Part shown: positions 16,235 to 26,382 of the stretch, piece by piece
Numbering within the stretch: position 1 is the stretch's first letter
Layout: each line of letters begins with the position of its first letter
NCBI RefSeq assembly: GCF_014243445.1
Contig: NZ_JACLQD010000004.1
Coordinates: 124,001 to 188,000 of the forward strand
Direction of reading: 5' to 3'
Origin: Paragemmobacter straminiformis
GTDB taxonomy: Bacteria > Pseudomonadota > Alphaproteobacteria > Rhodobacterales > Rhodobacteraceae
DNA: 64,000 nt
Notes under the pieces: model-generated
Seen by the model: only the letters and a program-made list of their open reading frames with translations
Told to the model about the DNA's origin: nothing
Database searches by the model: none
Translations under genes and position numbers: made by a program

Positions 16235-17179
16235 GTGCGAACCAGTGCCGTCATCCTGTCCGGACCCCGAGAGCTTTCGCTCTCGACGCTGGGCATCGTT
16301 CCTCCGGGAGCGGGCGATCTGGTCGTCGAAATCGCCCATTCCGGCATTTCCACGGGAACCGAAAAACTGTTCTGGTCCGGCACGATGCCGCCCTTTCCGG
16401 GCATGGGCTATCCGCTGGTGCCGGGCTACGAGGCTGCAGGCGAAGTGGTCGAAGCGGGGCCGGATAGCGGATTTTCCGTTGGCGATCATGTCTTTGTGCC
16501 CGGTGCCAACTGTTTCGAAGGCGATGTGCGCGGATTGTTCGGCGGTGCCTCGCGGCATTTGACGACACCCGCCCACCGCGTCGCCCGCATCGACCGTGGC
16601 ATGGGTGCCGAAGGCGCGCTTCTGGCGCTGGCCGCCACCGCGCGTCATGCGCTGGCGGGGTTCAACACCGCGCTGCCCGATCTGATCATCGGCCACGGAA
16701 CCCTGGGCCGCCTGCTTGCGCGTCTGACGCTGGCTGCGGGCGGACCGGCCCCGACCGTCTGGGAAACGAATCCTGCCCGGCGTGCGGGTGCTGCGGGCTA
16801 TGCCTGCATCGACCCGTCGGAAGACACGCGCCGCGACTATCGCGCGATCTACGACGCCTCGGGCGCCAAGGGCCTGCTCGACCAGCTGGTGATGCGGCTG
16901 GCCAAGGGCGGCGAGATCGTTCTGGCGGGCTTCTACACCGAACCCGTCGCCTTTGCCTTTCCGCCGGCCTTCATGAAAGAGGCGCGGTTCCGCATCGCCT
17001 CGGAATGGACGCCGGAAGACCTGACCGCCACGCGCGCGCTGATCGAAGCGGGGGCGCTGTCGCTTTCGGGTCTGATCACCCACCAACGTCCCGCATCAGA
17101 CGCCACGGCGGCTTACGAGACGGCCTTCACCGACCCCGACTGCCTCAAAATGATCCTCGATTGGAGCGGACACGCATGA
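16235..17179 (+). CDS. bchC: 3-hydroxyethyl bacteriochlorophyllide a dehydrogenase BchC
   Basis: A 314-residue medium-chain dehydrogenase/reductase that oxidises the 3-hydroxyethyl group to 3-acetyl in bacteriochlorophyll a synthesis. It has the GroES-like domain ([32 protein letters not shown]) and a weak Rossmann segment ([14 protein letters not shown]). The start is GTG 16235, preceded by AGGGGGG. The stop overlaps the bchX ATG by 4 bases. Two PpsR sites precede it, so it heads the bchCXYZ-puf unit. Confidence 0.95.
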   Translation: MRTSAVILSGPRELSLSTLGIVPPGAGDLVVEIAHSGISTGTEKLFWSGTMPPFPGMGYPLVPGYEAAGEVVEAGPDSGFSVGDHVFVPGANCFEGDVRGLFGGASRHLTTPAHRVARIDRGMGAEGALLALAATARHALAGFNTALPDLIIGHGTLGRLLARLTLAAGGPAPTVWETNPARRAGAAGYACIDPSEDTRRDYRAIYDASGAKGLLDQLVMRLAKGGEIVLAGFYTEPVAFAFPPAFMKEARFRIASEWTPEDLTATRALIEAGALSLSGLITHQRPASDATAAYETAFTDPDCLKMILDWSGHA

Positions 17180-18180
17180 CGCTGGATATTCCGAACCTCA
17201 AGGACTTTGATGCCCGCTTGCGGGACGAGGCGCATGAGGAGCCGAGCCTCGAGATTCCGATGGATCCGCCGACGAAGAAAACCCAGATCATTGCCATCTA
17301 CGGCAAGGGCGGGATCGGCAAATCCTTCACGCTGGCGAACCTGTCGCACATGATGGCCGAGAACGGCAAACGCGTGCTGCTGATCGGCTGCGACCCGAAA
17401 TCCGACACGACCTCGCTTCTGTTCGGCGGCAAGGCCTGCCCCACGATCATCGAAACCTCGACCCGCAAGAAACTGGCGGGCGAAGAGGTGAAGATCGGCG
17501 ACGTGTGCTTCAAGCGCGGCGGCGTCTTCGCGATGGAACTCGGCGGGCCGGAAGTGGGCCGCGGTTGCGGCGGGCGCGGCATCATCCACGGCTTCGAGCT
17601 GTTGGAGAAGCTGGGCTTCCATGACTGGGACTTCGACTATGTCCTGCTCGACTTCCTTGGCGATGTGGTCTGCGGCGGCTTCGGCCTGCCGATCGCCCGC
17701 GACATGGCGCAAAAGGTGATCGTGGTTGCCAGCAATGACCTGCAATCGCTTTACGTGGCCAACAACGTCTGCTCGGCGGTGGAATATTTCCGCAAGCTGG
17801 GCGGCAATGTCGGCGTGGCGGGCATGGTCATCAACAAGGATGACGGAACGGGCGAGGCTGCGGCCTTTGCGGCTGCGGTGAACATTCCGGTTCTGGCCAG
17901 CATTCCCGCCGATGACGACCTGCGCCGCAAGTCGGCCAATTACCAGATCGTCGGCACCCATGCGACGCAATGGGGCGGGCTGTTCACCGAGCTTGCCGAG
18001 AACGTGGCCGATGCGCCGCCGCTGCGCCCGAAACCGCTGACGCAGGACGGGCTGCTTGGTCTGTTCGATGCCGAAACCACGGGGGCCGATTTCGTGCTTG
18101 AGCCCGCGACCGACACCGACATGCGTGGAAAATTCGCGGGCGAAATCAAATCGCTGGAAGTGGTGTACGACAATGTTTGA
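17176..18180 (+). CDS. bchX: Chlorophyllide a reductase iron protein BchX
   Basis: A 334-residue NifH-like ATPase that passes electrons to BchYZ for reduction of chlorin ring B. The P-loop YGKGGIGKS is at residues about 42-50; the 4Fe-4S cysteines lie in GRGCGGRG and [11 protein letters not shown] 17176 overlaps the bchC stop; upstream in-frame codons fall inside bchC and were discarded. The end overlaps a 23-codon ORF that leads into bchY. Confidence 0.97.
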   Translation: MTLDIPNLKDFDARLRDEAHEEPSLEIPMDPPTKKTQIIAIYGKGGIGKSFTLANLSHMMAENGKRVLLIGCDPKSDTTSLLFGGKACPTIIETSTRKKLAGEEVKIGDVCFKRGGVFAMELGGPEVGRGCGGRGIIHGFELLEKLGFHDWDFDYVLLDFLGDVVCGGFGLPIARDMAQKVIVVASNDLQSLYVANNVCSAVEYFRKLGGNVGVAGMVINKDDGTGEAAAFAAAVNIPVLASIPADDDLRRKSANYQIVGTHATQWGGLFTELAENVADAPPLRPKPLTQDGLLGLFDAETTGADFVLEPATDTDMRGKFAGEIKSLEVVYDNV

Positions 18181-18244
18181 CCTTGCGGCGCTGCAAAAGA
18201 TCGAAGAGGCGCTGCGCGCGCTTTCGGGCGGAGGGTCGAAATGA
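18173..18244 (+). CDS. 23-residue ORF bridging bchX and bchY
   Basis: ATG 18173 lies 8 bases inside bchX and the stop TGA (18242-18244) overlaps the bchY ATG as ATGA. The product, [17 protein letters not shown] plus SGGGSK, would be an amphipathic helix with a flexible tail. No ribosome site other than the end of bchX is apparent. It may be a coupling leader that carries ribosomes from bchX to bchY, a true micropeptide, or chance. Its fit to both neighbours is exact, but I do not recognise a family. Confidence 0.4.
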   Translation: MFDLAALQKIEEALRALSGGGSK

Positions 18245-19809
18245 CCGCCGAAACCCGCTATGATCTGGCCGACCAGACTCCGGTGACCGAAGGGATCGCC
18301 GGGACTGCCGCGCCGGATTTGGCGGGAGCCACGGTCGACGGCCTTGGCTGCCATTCGGGCAGCACGATGAAGGAAGCGGCGCGGGCGGCGGGCAATTCGG
18401 AACTGCTCGACCAGTTTGCCGCCGACTATCCGCAAGGCCCGCATGACAAGCCGCAATCCATGTGCCCCGCCTTCGGCTCGCTTCGGGTGGGCCTGCGGAT
18501 GCGGCGGGTGGCAACGGTGCTGTCCGGTTCGGCCTGCTGCGTCTACGGGCTGACCTTCGTGTCGCATTTCTACGGGGCGCGACGGTCGGTGGGCTATGTG
18601 CCTTTCAACTCGGAAACCCTTGTGACGGGCAAGCTGTTCGAGGACATCCGCGAGGCCGTTCACGACCTGGCCGATCCCGAACGCTATGACGCGGTGGTCG
18701 TGACCAATCTGTGTGTGCCGACGGCATCGGGTGTGCCGCTGAAACTGCTGCCGCGGGAAATCAACGGCGTGCGCATCGTCGGCATCGACGTGCCGGGCTT
18801 CGGTGTGCCGACCCATGCCGAGGCCAAGGACGTGCTGGCAGGCGCCATGCTCAACTATGCCCGCCGCGAGATCGAGGCCGGCCCCGTGCAGGCCCCCGAA
18901 CGCGGGCGGTCCGACCGCCCCGCCGTGGCCCTGCTGGGCGAGATGTTCCCCGCCGACCCGATGATGATCGGCGCGATGCTGGCCCCGATGGGTCTGGCCG
19001 CCGGCCCTGTCGTGCCCTGCCGCGAATGGCGCGAGCTTTATGCCGCGCTCGATTGTGGCGTGGTCGCGGCGATCCATCCGTTCTACACCGCCGCCATCCG
19101 CGAGTTTCAGGCCGCAGGCCGCAAGATCGTGGGTTCGGCCCCCGTCGGCCATGATGGCACGATGGATTGGCTGGCCGCGATCGGTGACGCCTATGGCGTG
19201 AACCCCGCCCAGATTGCCGCCGCGCAGAACGCCTTTGGCCCCGCGATCAAGTCGGCGCTGGCCGCCAACCCGATCAAGGGGCGGATCACGCTGTCCGGCT
19301 ATGAGGGGTCGGAACTTCTGGTCGCCCGCCTGCTGATCGAAAGCGGGGCGGATGTGGCCTATGTCGGCACCGCCTGCGCCAAGAACGACTGGTCCGAAGC
19401 CGACCGTGCCTGGCTCGAGGCCAAGGGCGTGGCCGTGAAATACCGCGCCTCGCTGGAAGATGACTGCGCCGCGATGGAGGCTTTCCGTCCCGACCTCGCC
19501 ATCGGCACGACCCCGGTCGTGCAGAAGGCGAAAGAGCTGGCCATTCCGGGGCTTTACTTCACCAACCTGATTTCCGCGCGGCCCCTGATGGGTCCGGCGG
19601 GGGCGGGGTCTTTGGGGCAGGTGGTCAATGCCGCCATCGCCAACAAGGCCCGTATGGACGGGATGAAGGACTTTTTCGAAGGCGTCGGCACCGGCGACAC
19701 CTCGGGCATCTGGGAGGGCGCGCCGAACCTGCGCCCCGATTTCCGCGCCACGCACCAGAAGAAACTCGACAAGGCCGCCAAGGCCGCCAAGGCGGAGGAG
19801 ATGATATGA
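18241..19809 (+). CDS. bchY: Chlorophyllide a reductase subunit BchY
   Basis: A 522-residue NifD-like subunit of chlorophyllide oxidoreductase that carries Fe-S ligands and substrate-site residues with BchZ. Cys motifs [24 protein letters not shown] and [12 protein letters not shown] are visible in the first 110 residues. The C-terminus is Lys/Ala-rich ([15 protein letters not shown]). It overlaps the mini-ORF by 4 bases. The gap to bchZ (49 bp) contains a degenerate TTC-GAA palindrome. Confidence 0.96.
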   Translation: MTAETRYDLADQTPVTEGIAGTAAPDLAGATVDGLGCHSGSTMKEAARAAGNSELLDQFAADYPQGPHDKPQSMCPAFGSLRVGLRMRRVATVLSGSACCVYGLTFVSHFYGARRSVGYVPFNSETLVTGKLFEDIREAVHDLADPERYDAVVVTNLCVPTASGVPLKLLPREINGVRIVGIDVPGFGVPTHAEAKDVLAGAMLNYARREIEAGPVQAPERGRSDRPAVALLGEMFPADPMMIGAMLAPMGLAAGPVVPCREWRELYAALDCGVVAAIHPFYTAAIREFQAAGRKIVGSAPVGHDGTMDWLAAIGDAYGVNPAQIAAAQNAFGPAIKSALAANPIKGRITLSGYEGSELLVARLLIESGADVAYVGTACAKNDWSEADRAWLEAKGVAVKYRASLEDDCAAMEAFRPDLAIGTTPVVQKAKELAIPGLYFTNLISARPLMGPAGAGSLGQVVNAAIANKARMDGMKDFFEGVGTGDTSGIWEGAPNLRPDFRATHQKKLDKAAKAAKAEEMI

Positions 19810-19820
19810 TCCTGCGCCAA

Positions 19821-19839
19821 GACTTTTCGCTGAAAAATC
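19821..19839. repeat. Degenerate TTC-N3-GAA palindrome between bchY and bchZ
   Basis: GACTTTTC-GCT-GAAAAATC, one mismatch in the arms and a GCT centre instead of TGC or GCA. It resembles one unit of the four-palindrome elements at 7477 and 26273. It sits 12 bp after the bchY stop and 20 bp before bchZ. Confidence 0.6.
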
Positions 19840-19858
19840 ATCGGACCGGGGGGCATTC

Positions 19859-21331
19859 ATGCTGATCCAGGACCATGATCGGGCAGGCGGTTACTGGGGG
19901 GCGGTTTACGCCTTCTGCGCCGTCAAGGGCCTGCAAGTCGTGATCGACGGTCCCGTGGGCTGCGAGAACCTGCCCGTCACGAGCGTTCTGCACTACACCG
20001 ATGCGCTGCCCCCGCACGAGCTGCCCATCGTCGTCACCGGTCTGGGCGAGGACGAGATGACCTCGGGCACCGAGGCATCGATGGCGCGGGCGTGGAAGAC
20101 GCTCGATCCGGCGCTGCCCGCCGTGGTGGTGACAGGGTCGATTTCCGAGATGATCGGCGGCGGTGTGACGCCGCAAGGCACCAACATCCAGCGGTTCCTG
20201 CCGCGCACCATCGACGAAGACCAGTGGCAGGCCGCCGACCGCGCGATGACGTGGATCTTTACCGAATTCGGCCAGACCAAGGGCCGGATGCCGGTCGAGA
20301 AGAAGCGCGAAGCGGGTGACAAGCCGCGCGTGAACATCCTCGGGCCGATGTATGGCGTGTTCAACATGGCCTCGGACCTGCACGAGATCCGCCGTCTGGT
20401 CGAAGGGATCGGGGCCGAGGTCAACATGGTCATGCCGCTTGGCGCGCATCTGGCCGAGATGCGCAACCTTGTGAATGCCGACGTCAATATCGTGATGTAC
20501 CGCGAGTTCGGCCGCGGTCTCGCCCAGGTTCTGGGCAAGCCCTATCTGCAAGCGCCGATCGGGCTGGATTCGACGACCAAGTTCCTGCGCAAGCTGGGCG
20601 AGTTGCTGGGGCTGGACCCCGAGCCGTTCATCGCGCGCGAAAAGCATTCGACGCTGAAGCCGGTCTGGGATTTGTGGCGTTCGGTCACGCAGGACTTCTT
20701 CGGCACGGCCAGCTTTGCCGTGGTTGCGAACGAAACCTACGCCCGCGGTATCCGGCACTATCTGGAAACCGACCTTGGCCTGCCTTGCGCTTTCGCCGTC
20801 GCGCGGATGGCGGGGCAGAAGACCAACAACGAACAGGTGCGCGCGTTGATGCGGCAGCACCGTCCCCTCGTTGTCATGGGGTCGATCAACGAAAAGATGT
20901 ATCTGGCCGAGTTGAAGGCCGGACACGGGCCCGCGCCGCATTTCATCGCGGCAAGCTTTCCCGGTGCCGCCATCCGTCGCCACACCGGCACGCCCTTCAT
21001 GGGCTACGCCGGCTGCGTCTGGATGCTGCAAGAGGTGTGCAACGGCCTGTTCGAGGCGCTGTTCCACATCCTGCCGCTCGGCACCGAGATGGACAGCGCG
21101 GCCCATACCCCCACAACCCTGCGCCGCGATTTCCCCTGGGATGCCGACGCGCAGGCCGAGCTTGACCGGATCGTGTCGGAACACCCGATCCTGACCCGCA
21201 TTTCCGCCGCCCGCACGCTGCGGGATGCGGCCGAAAAGTCGGCCCTGGACCAAGGCGCGGAACGCGTCGTCCGGGAAACCGTCGAGGCCCTGCGCGGGCC
21301 GCAACAGTCACCAAAGGGAGCACCAGCATGA
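19859..21331 (+). CDS. bchZ: Chlorophyllide a reductase subunit BchZ
   Basis: A 490-residue NifK-like subunit that completes the BchXYZ nitrogenase-like reductase. The N-terminal Cys motif [17 protein letters not shown] and the segment [20 protein letters not shown] are typical. ATG 19859 follows GGGGGGC. The stop overlaps pufQ as ATGA, physically tying pigment synthesis to the puf operon as in Rhodobacter. Confidence 0.96.
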   Translation: MLIQDHDRAGGYWGAVYAFCAVKGLQVVIDGPVGCENLPVTSVLHYTDALPPHELPIVVTGLGEDEMTSGTEASMARAWKTLDPALPAVVVTGSISEMIGGGVTPQGTNIQRFLPRTIDEDQWQAADRAMTWIFTEFGQTKGRMPVEKKREAGDKPRVNILGPMYGVFNMASDLHEIRRLVEGIGAEVNMVMPLGAHLAEMRNLVNADVNIVMYREFGRGLAQVLGKPYLQAPIGLDSTTKFLRKLGELLGLDPEPFIAREKHSTLKPVWDLWRSVTQDFFGTASFAVVANETYARGIRHYLETDLGLPCAFAVARMAGQKTNNEQVRALMRQHRPLVVMGSINEKMYLAELKAGHGPAPHFIAASFPGAAIRRHTGTPFMGYAGCVWMLQEVCNGLFEALFHILPLGTEMDSAAHTPTTLRRDFPWDADAQAELDRIVSEHPILTRISAARTLRDAAEKSALDQGAERVVRETVEALRGPQQSPKGAPA

Positions 21332-21546
21332 GCGATTACACCTCAGGGAGCGGGAACCATACCCACCGCGCCCCGCGTGCCGAATTCTACGTGTATTTCG
21401 CCCTGATCTTCCTTGTGGCGATCCCCTTCGCGCTTGTCGCCTGGGTGGTCCAGATCGCGGTCAACCGGGCCTTGCCCGTGCATGGCCCGCTGGCCCGCGC
21501 CTGGCGCGAGGCGGGGACGATCACGCCGAATATCTTCCGGCCCTGA
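21328..21546 (+). CDS. pufQ: PufQ, bacteriochlorophyll-linked small membrane protein
   Basis: A 72-residue protein with one membrane segment ([20 protein letters not shown]) and the C-terminal [14 protein letters not shown] typical of PufQ. PufQ is needed for normal bacteriochlorophyll formation and is encoded between bchZ and pufB only in Rhodobacter-type clusters. It overlaps bchZ by 4 bases. The following 192 bp to pufB carry no gene but include GC-rich inverted repeats around 21563-21590. Confidence 0.93.
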   Translation: MSDYTSGSGNHTHRAPRAEFYVYFALIFLVAIPFALVAWVVQIAVNRALPVHGPLARAWREAGTITPNIFRP

Positions 21547-21738
21547 CAGGCCGGTTGCCAAGCTTCCGGTCCCGCAAGGTACCGGAGACGACTTCTCTCA
21601 GGGTTGCGCCCAGCCCGTCAAACCATTCGCCGCCCCCCAGGCCATCGGGGGACGGTGGAAACTCGGAACGGCACTCCGCCCGACCGTGAACCCCGCCGCA
21701 GGGAATGCGGCGTCAGTCTGCCCATCCGGAGGATAGTT

Positions 21739-21888
21739 ATGGCTGATAAAACCGACCTGAGCTTCACAGGTCTTACCGACGAGCAGGCGCAGGAACTGCA
21801 CTCGGTGTATATGAGCGGGCTTTGGCTGTTCACGGCCATCGCCGTCGTCGCCCATATCGCCACGTACATCTGGCGCCCCTGGTTCTGA
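21739..21888 (+). CDS. pufB: LH1 beta polypeptide PufB
   Basis: A 49-residue antenna beta chain with a polar N-terminus, one membrane helix and the C-terminal [12 protein letters not shown]. His39 is the bacteriochlorophyll ligand and His21 the second conserved His. ATG 21739 follows a strong GGAGGA ribosome site. PufB pairs with PufA in the core antenna ring around the reaction centre. Confidence 0.97.
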   Translation: MADKTDLSFTGLTDEQAQELHSVYMSGLWLFTAIAVVAHIATYIWRPWF

Positions 21889-21901
21889 GGAGGATCAAAA
21901 C

Positions 21902-22066
21902 ATGTCCAAATTCTATAAAATCTGGCTCATCTTCGATCCCCGTCGCGTCTTCGTCGCGCAGGGCGTCTTCTTGTTCCTGCTCGCAGCGATGATCCACCTC
22001 GTGGTTCTGAGCAACGGCATCAACTGGTTCCAGACCGCTGCGGCGGCTGGCGGAGCCGGTATGTGA
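21902..22066 (+). CDS. pufA: LH1 alpha polypeptide PufA
   Basis: A 54-residue antenna alpha chain starting [20 protein letters not shown], with His32 ([10 protein letters not shown]) as bacteriochlorophyll ligand and the typical NGINWFQ after the helix. It starts 13 bases after pufB with GAGGAG upstream. The C-terminus is short and rich in Ala and Gly. Confidence 0.97.
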   Translation: MSKFYKIWLIFDPRRVFVAQGVFLFLLAAMIHLVVLSNGINWFQTAAAAGGAGM

Positions 22067-22187
22067 TCTTGCCGTAAGGCACTTGCTGCGGGCGGGGGCT
22101 GGTCCCTCGGCCGCGGCGACCCCTACGGGCGCAACTCGACGGCTATCGGAAAACTGACCGCCGGTCGCAACAAGCGGAGAGGGAAGC
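22067..22187 (+). promoter_or_regulatory. pufA-pufL intercistronic region
   Basis: A 121-bp GC-rich gap containing short inverted repeats, including the GACCG-C-CGGTC dyad near 22160-22170. In Rhodobacter this gap forms hairpins that stabilise pufBA mRNA relative to pufLMX, giving excess LH1. That role is inferred from position; I did not resolve a single dominant hairpin. Confidence 0.5.
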
Positions 22188-23036
22188 ATGGCACTGCTCA
22201 GCTTCGAACGAAAATACCGCGTGCCAGGCGGCACGCTGATCGGGGGGAACCTGTTCGACTTCTGGGTCGGGCCGTTCTTCGTCGGTTTCTTTGGCGTCAC
22301 CACATTCTTCTTTGCCGCGCTCGGCACGATCCTGATCTTCTACGGGACCGCGATGCAGGGCGTGTGGAACCCGTGGCTGATTTCGATCAACCCGCCGCCC
22401 GTGGAAAACGGGCTGGCCTTTGCCCCGCTTATGGCGGGCGGGCTGTGGCAGCTCATCACGATCTGCGCCATCGGCGCCTTCGTGTCCTGGGCGCTGCGCG
22501 AGGTCGAGATCTGCCGCAAGCTGGGGATCGGCTTCCACATCCCCGTGGCCTTCGGCGTGGCGATCTTCGCCTATGTCACGCTGGTCGTGATCCGGCCCAT
22601 CCTGATGGGAAGCTGGGGCTATGCCTTTCCTTACGGCATCTTCAGCCACCTCGATTGGGTGTCGAACACCGGCTACACCTACGGCAACTTCCACTACAAT
22701 CCGGTCCATATGATCGCGGTGAGCTTCTTCTTCACCAACGCTCTGGCGCTTTCGCTGCACGGCGCGCTGATCCTGTCCGCCGCCAACCCCGAAAAGGGCA
22801 AGGAGATGCGGACGCCGGACCACGAGGACACCTATTTCCGTGACCTGATCGGCTATTCGATCGGCACGCTCGGCATCCACCGTCTGGGCCTGTTGCTGGC
22901 GCTGAACGCGGCCTTCTGGAGCGCGATCTGCATCGTCATCTCGGGCACGATCTGGTTCGACCAATGGGTCGTCTGGTGGGATTGGTGGCTGCAGCTGCCG
23001 TGGTGGGCCGACATCGCAGGAGGCGTAAATGGCTGA
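22188..23036 (+). CDS. pufL: Photosynthetic reaction centre L subunit
   Basis: A 282-residue five-helix membrane subunit of the type II reaction centre. Counting the initiator Met, His154 and His174 match accessory/special-pair bacteriochlorophyll ligands, and His191 and His231 the non-haem iron ligands. Glu213 and Asp214 (DHEDTYF) match the Glu L212 and Asp L213 proton-delivery residues to QB. All key residues are present and the length equals that of Rhodobacter PufL. It overlaps pufM by 8 bases. Confidence 0.98.
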   Translation: MALLSFERKYRVPGGTLIGGNLFDFWVGPFFVGFFGVTTFFFAALGTILIFYGTAMQGVWNPWLISINPPPVENGLAFAPLMAGGLWQLITICAIGAFVSWALREVEICRKLGIGFHIPVAFGVAIFAYVTLVVIRPILMGSWGYAFPYGIFSHLDWVSNTGYTYGNFHYNPVHMIAVSFFFTNALALSLHGALILSAANPEKGKEMRTPDHEDTYFRDLIGYSIGTLGIHRLGLLLALNAAFWSAICIVISGTIWFDQWVVWWDWWLQLPWWADIAGGVNG

Positions 23037-23952
23037 GTATCAGAACATCTTCACCCAAGTGCAGGTCCGCGCCGCGCCCGAAATGGGCATGGTCGAAGGG
23101 GTCGAGCTGTCCAACCGCGGCAAGGGTGCGAGCTTCTCGAACCTTGCGGGCTGGCTCGGCAACGCCCAGCTCGGGCCGGTCTATCTCGGCACGATGGGGG
23201 TGATCTCGCTGATGTCGGGGGCGGTCTGGTTCATGACCGTCGGCGCCTGGTTCTGGTATCAGGCCGGCTTCAACCCTGCGGTTTTCCTGCGTGACCTGTT
23301 CTGGTTCTCGCTCGAGCCGCCGTCAGCCGACTACGGTCTCGGCTTCCCGCCGATCGCCGAAGGGGGGCTGTGGCTGATCGCCTCGTTCTTCCTGCTCATC
23401 TCGGTTCTGTCCTGGTGGGTGCGAACCTGGCTGCGGGCGCAGGCCCTTGGCATGGGCAAGCATGTGAGCTGGGCCTTTGCCAGCGCCATCTGGCTGTTCC
23501 TTGTGCTGGGCCTGATCCGTCCGGTGCTGATGGGGTCGTGGTCGGAAGCGGTGCCTTACGGTATCTTCAGCCACCTCGACTGGACCAACAACTTCTCGCT
23601 GACCTACGGCAACCTGTTCTACAACCCGTTCCACGCGCTGAGCATCGCCTTCCTTTACGGATCGGCCCTGCTGTTCGCGATGCACGGGGCGACCATTCTG
23701 GCGGTGTCGCGCTTCGGTGGCGACCGCGAGTTGGAACAGATCGCCGACCGTGGGACCGCATCCGAACGCGCCGCCCTGTTCTGGCGCTGGACGATGGGGT
23801 TCAACGCCACGATGGAGGGGATCCACCGTTGGGCCTGGTGGTTCGCGGTGCTGGTGACGCTGACCGGCGGCATCGGTATCCTGCTCACCGGCACGGTGGT
23901 GGATAACTGGTTCGTCTGGGCACAGGAACACGGCTACGCGCCGTTGCAATAA
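23029..23952 (+). CDS. pufM: Photosynthetic reaction centre M subunit
   Basis: A 307-residue five-helix partner of PufL. His182 and His202 match bacteriochlorophyll ligands; His219, His266 and Glu234 match the iron ligands. The absence of a long C-terminal extension fits a reaction centre without a bound cytochrome subunit. The gene is followed by pufX, not pufC. Confidence 0.98.
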   Translation: MAEYQNIFTQVQVRAAPEMGMVEGVELSNRGKGASFSNLAGWLGNAQLGPVYLGTMGVISLMSGAVWFMTVGAWFWYQAGFNPAVFLRDLFWFSLEPPSADYGLGFPPIAEGGLWLIASFFLLISVLSWWVRTWLRAQALGMGKHVSWAFASAIWLFLVLGLIRPVLMGSWSEAVPYGIFSHLDWTNNFSLTYGNLFYNPFHALSIAFLYGSALLFAMHGATILAVSRFGGDRELEQIADRGTASERAALFWRWTMGFNATMEGIHRWAWWFAVLVTLTGGIGILLTGTVVDNWFVWAQEHGYAPLQ

Positions 23953-23964
23953 GGAGCGAATGCC

Positions 23965-24189
23965 ATGTCTGACGGCTACTTCAACGAAAAACCGGGACGG
24001 GCTTTGCGGTCCTGGGCACTGTACCAGATGCTCGCGGGCGCAGGGTGGGGGGCGGTCTTCACCGTCGCCATCGCCGCGATCCTGCTGGCCATCTGGGGCG
24101 TGAGCCTGCTGCTTCCGGCAGCAAGCAAGGAAGCGCCCTCGCCCTACAACTCGTCCATCGAAGTGGTCGAGCGGGTGGTTACGGTCTGA
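23965..24189 (+). CDS. pufX: PufX
   Basis: A 74-residue single-span protein that opens the LH1 ring for quinone exchange and promotes core dimers in some species. The N-terminus (SDGYFNEKPGRALRSWALYQM), the Gly-rich GAGWG helix motif near residues 25-29 and one membrane helix are visible. PufX is restricted to the Rhodobacter clade and so is the best taxonomic marker in the window. It starts 12 bases after pufM with AAGGAG upstream. Confidence 0.94.
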   Translation: MSDGYFNEKPGRALRSWALYQMLAGAGWGAVFTVAIAAILLAIWGVSLLLPAASKEAPSPYNSSIEVVERVVTV

Positions 24190-24194
24190 CGCTT

Positions 24195-24222
24195 GGTCCG
24201 GACGGCACCGTCCGTCCGGACC
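24195..24222 (+). terminator. Hairpin after pufX
   Basis: An 11-bp perfect stem, GGTCCGGACGG with CCGTCCGGACC, and a six-base loop (CACCGT), starting 5 bp after the pufX stop. There is no long T-run, so it may protect the 3' end of puf mRNA as much as terminate. Confidence 0.65.
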
Positions 24223-24305
24223 TTCCATAATTCGGGCCACGATGCCGGCCCGGATCCGGGGCGCAACCACAGCCCGGTTCCCTTCCTGTTGGCGACAGGG
24301 ACCTG

Positions 24306-24338
24306 GTGCCGTGTGGGTTCTCCACACGGCACTTTTTT
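24306..24338 (+). terminator. Intrinsic terminator of the puf operon
   Basis: GTGCCGTGTGG pairs with CCACACGGCAC around a five-base loop, followed by six T residues. It ends only 20 bp before the dxs ATG, so most puf transcripts should stop here and dxs would depend on readthrough or a promoter in the 116-bp gap before it. Confidence 0.9.
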
Positions 24339-24358
24339 GCAACTGAAGGAGACGCGCC

Positions 24359-26272
24359 ATGTCCAGCACACCAGTTCTCGACCGGGTATCCGGTCCCGCG
24401 GACTTGAAGGCGCTGAACGATGCCGAGCTTGGCCGTCTGGCGCATGAGGTGCGCGCCGAAGTGATCCAGGTCGTTTCGGAAACCGGCGGGCATCTGGGGT
24501 CCTCGCTGGGGGTGGTGGAACTGACCGTCGGCATCCACGCGGTGTTCAACACGCCGACCGACAAGCTGATCTGGGATGTCGGCCACCAATGCTACCCGCA
24601 CAAGATCCTGACAGGGCGGCGCGAGCGGATGCGCAGCCTGCGGCAGGGCGGCGGGGTGTCGGGCTTCACCAAACGGTCGGAAAGCGAATACGATCCCTTC
24701 GGCGCGGCGCATAGCTCGACCTCGATTTCGGCGGCCCTCGGCTTTGCGATGGCGCGCGAGATGGGGCAACCCGTGGGCGATACCATCGCGGTCATCGGCG
24801 ACGGCGCGATCACGGCGGGCATGGCCTACGAGGCGATGAACCACGCGGGCCATCTGGGCAAGCGGCTCTTCGTCATCCTCAACGACAATGACATGTCCAT
24901 TGCGCCGCCGGTGGGGGCGCTGTCGAAATACCTCAATGAAATTGCGGCCAAGGGGCCGCTGTCGCTGTTGAAGGCGGCAGCCGAGGAATTCGAGGCCCAT
25001 TTGCCCGGCCCGATGCGCGATGGCGCACGGCGGGCGCGGCAATTGGTGACGGGAATGCCCGGCGGCGGCACATTGTTCGAGGAGCTGGGCTTTTCCTATA
25101 TCGGCCCGATCGACGGGCATGACATGGGGCAGGTTCTGGCCACGCTGCGGGCGGCACGGGCGCGGGCGACGGGGCCGGTGCTGATTCATGCGGTGACGGT
25201 CAAGGGCAAGGGGTTCGCGCCTGCCGAAAGCGCGGCGGACAAGTATCACGGCGTGTCCAAGTTCAACCCGCTGACGGGGGAACAGGCCAAGTCGAAGTCG
25301 AACGCCCCCGCCTATACCACCGTTTTCGGCAATGCCCTGACCGACGAGGCCGCGCGCGACCCGCGTGTCGTCGCCATCACGGCGGCGATGCCTTCGGGAA
25401 CGGGGCTGGACATCATGGCGCGGCGCTTTGCGTCCCGCGTCTTCGACGTGGGCATTGCCGAACAGCACGGTGTGACATTCGCCGCCGGCATGGCTGCGGC
25501 GGGCCTACGTCCGGTCTGCGCGATCTATTCCACCTTCCTGCAACGCGGGTACGACCAGATCGTGCATGATGTGGCGCTGCAAAACCTGCCCGTGCGCTTC
25601 GCCATCGACCGCGCGGGGCTGGTGGGGCAGGACGGGGCGACCCATGCGGGGGCCTTCGACATCGCATTTCTGGCAAACCTGCCGAATTTCACCGTCATGG
25701 CAGCGGGGGACGAGGCGGAGCTGGTGCATATGGTCGCCACCGCCATCGCCCATGACAGCGGCCCCATCGCCTTCCGCTATCCGCGGGGCGAAGGCGTCGG
25801 GCTCGAGTTGCCCGAACGCGGGGTGCCGCTGCCGCTTGGCAAGGGGCGTGTGCTGCGCGAGGGAACGGATGCCGCGATCCTGTCCTATGGCGCGCATCTC
25901 TCCGAGGCTTTGGCAGCGGCCGAGTCGCTGCAGGACGAGGGGATTTCGGTGACAGTGGCGGATGCGCGCTTTGCCAAGCCCCTCGACACCGCGCTGATCG
26001 ACCAGTTGATCGCGCATCACGGGGCCTTGGTCACGCTGGAAACGGGGGCGGTCGGCGGCTTCGGGGCGCTGGTTCTGCACCACCTTGCGAATTCGGGCGG
26101 GCTTGAGCGGGGGCGGGCGATCCGCACGCTGACGCTGCCTGACCGGTTCATCGACCAGAGCAGCCCCGCGCAAATGTACGAATGGGCCGGACTGACAGCC
26201 AAGGACATTGCCCGCTCGGTGCGGCAGGCGTTGGGGCGCGACGTGGCGAAGGGCGGTCTGCGGGTCGTGTGA
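24359..26272 (+). CDS. dxs: 1-deoxy-D-xylulose-5-phosphate synthase
   Basis: A 637-residue thiamine-diphosphate enzyme that starts the MEP isoprenoid pathway from pyruvate and glyceraldehyde 3-phosphate. The conserved [14 protein letters not shown], the ThDP motif [18 protein letters not shown] and the C-terminal transketolase parts are intact. Linkage to puf is typical of Rhodobacter and ties precursor supply to pigment demand. GAAGGAGA lies upstream of ATG 24359. The stop runs directly into a four-palindrome repeat element. Confidence 0.96.
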   Translation: MSSTPVLDRVSGPADLKALNDAELGRLAHEVRAEVIQVVSETGGHLGSSLGVVELTVGIHAVFNTPTDKLIWDVGHQCYPHKILTGRRERMRSLRQGGGVSGFTKRSESEYDPFGAAHSSTSISAALGFAMAREMGQPVGDTIAVIGDGAITAGMAYEAMNHAGHLGKRLFVILNDNDMSIAPPVGALSKYLNEIAAKGPLSLLKAAAEEFEAHLPGPMRDGARRARQLVTGMPGGGTLFEELGFSYIGPIDGHDMGQVLATLRAARARATGPVLIHAVTVKGKGFAPAESAADKYHGVSKFNPLTGEQAKSKSNAPAYTTVFGNALTDEAARDPRVVAITAAMPSGTGLDIMARRFASRVFDVGIAEQHGVTFAAGMAAAGLRPVCAIYSTFLQRGYDQIVHDVALQNLPVRFAIDRAGLVGQDGATHAGAFDIAFLANLPNFTVMAAGDEAELVHMVATAIAHDSGPIAFRYPRGEGVGLELPERGVPLPLGKGRVLREGTDAAILSYGAHLSEALAAAESLQDEGISVTVADARFAKPLDTALIDQLIAHHGALVTLETGAVGGFGALVLHHLANSGGLERGRAIRTLTLPDRFIDQSSPAQMYEWAGLTAKDIARSVRQALGRDVAKGGLRVV

Positions 26273-26382
26273 AAATTCTTCTGCGAAGAATTTCCGCAAC
26301 GATTTTTCTGCGAAAAATCGGGACAGGCCTGTCCTGAATTTTCGCAGAAAATTCGTGTCGTCAGGATTTTCGCGTAAAATCC
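26273..26382. repeat. Composite four-palindrome element between dxs and the FAH gene
   Basis: Units lie at 26273-26293 (AAATTCTTC arms), 26300-26320 (CGATTTTTC), 26336-26354 (GAATTTTC) and 26364-26382 (GGATTTT, decayed centre CGCGT). Centres are TGC, TGC, GCA and a GCA-like variant. Spacings of 27, 35 and 28 bp copy the layout at 7477-7586. The middle gap holds a separate perfect 14-bp palindrome, GGACAGGCCTGTCC (26321-26334). The block fills exactly the space between two convergent stop codons and may serve as a two-way terminator. Confidence 0.9.

Noticed and set aside
17113-19860. 915-codon minus-strand open frame opposite bchX and bchY
   Set aside because: Shadow of two certain genes; composition is His/Gly/Arg-rich without domain signals.
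23953-24190. Search for a pufC cytochrome subunit after pufM
   Set aside because: The gene there is pufX; no haem-binding CxxCH motif occurs.
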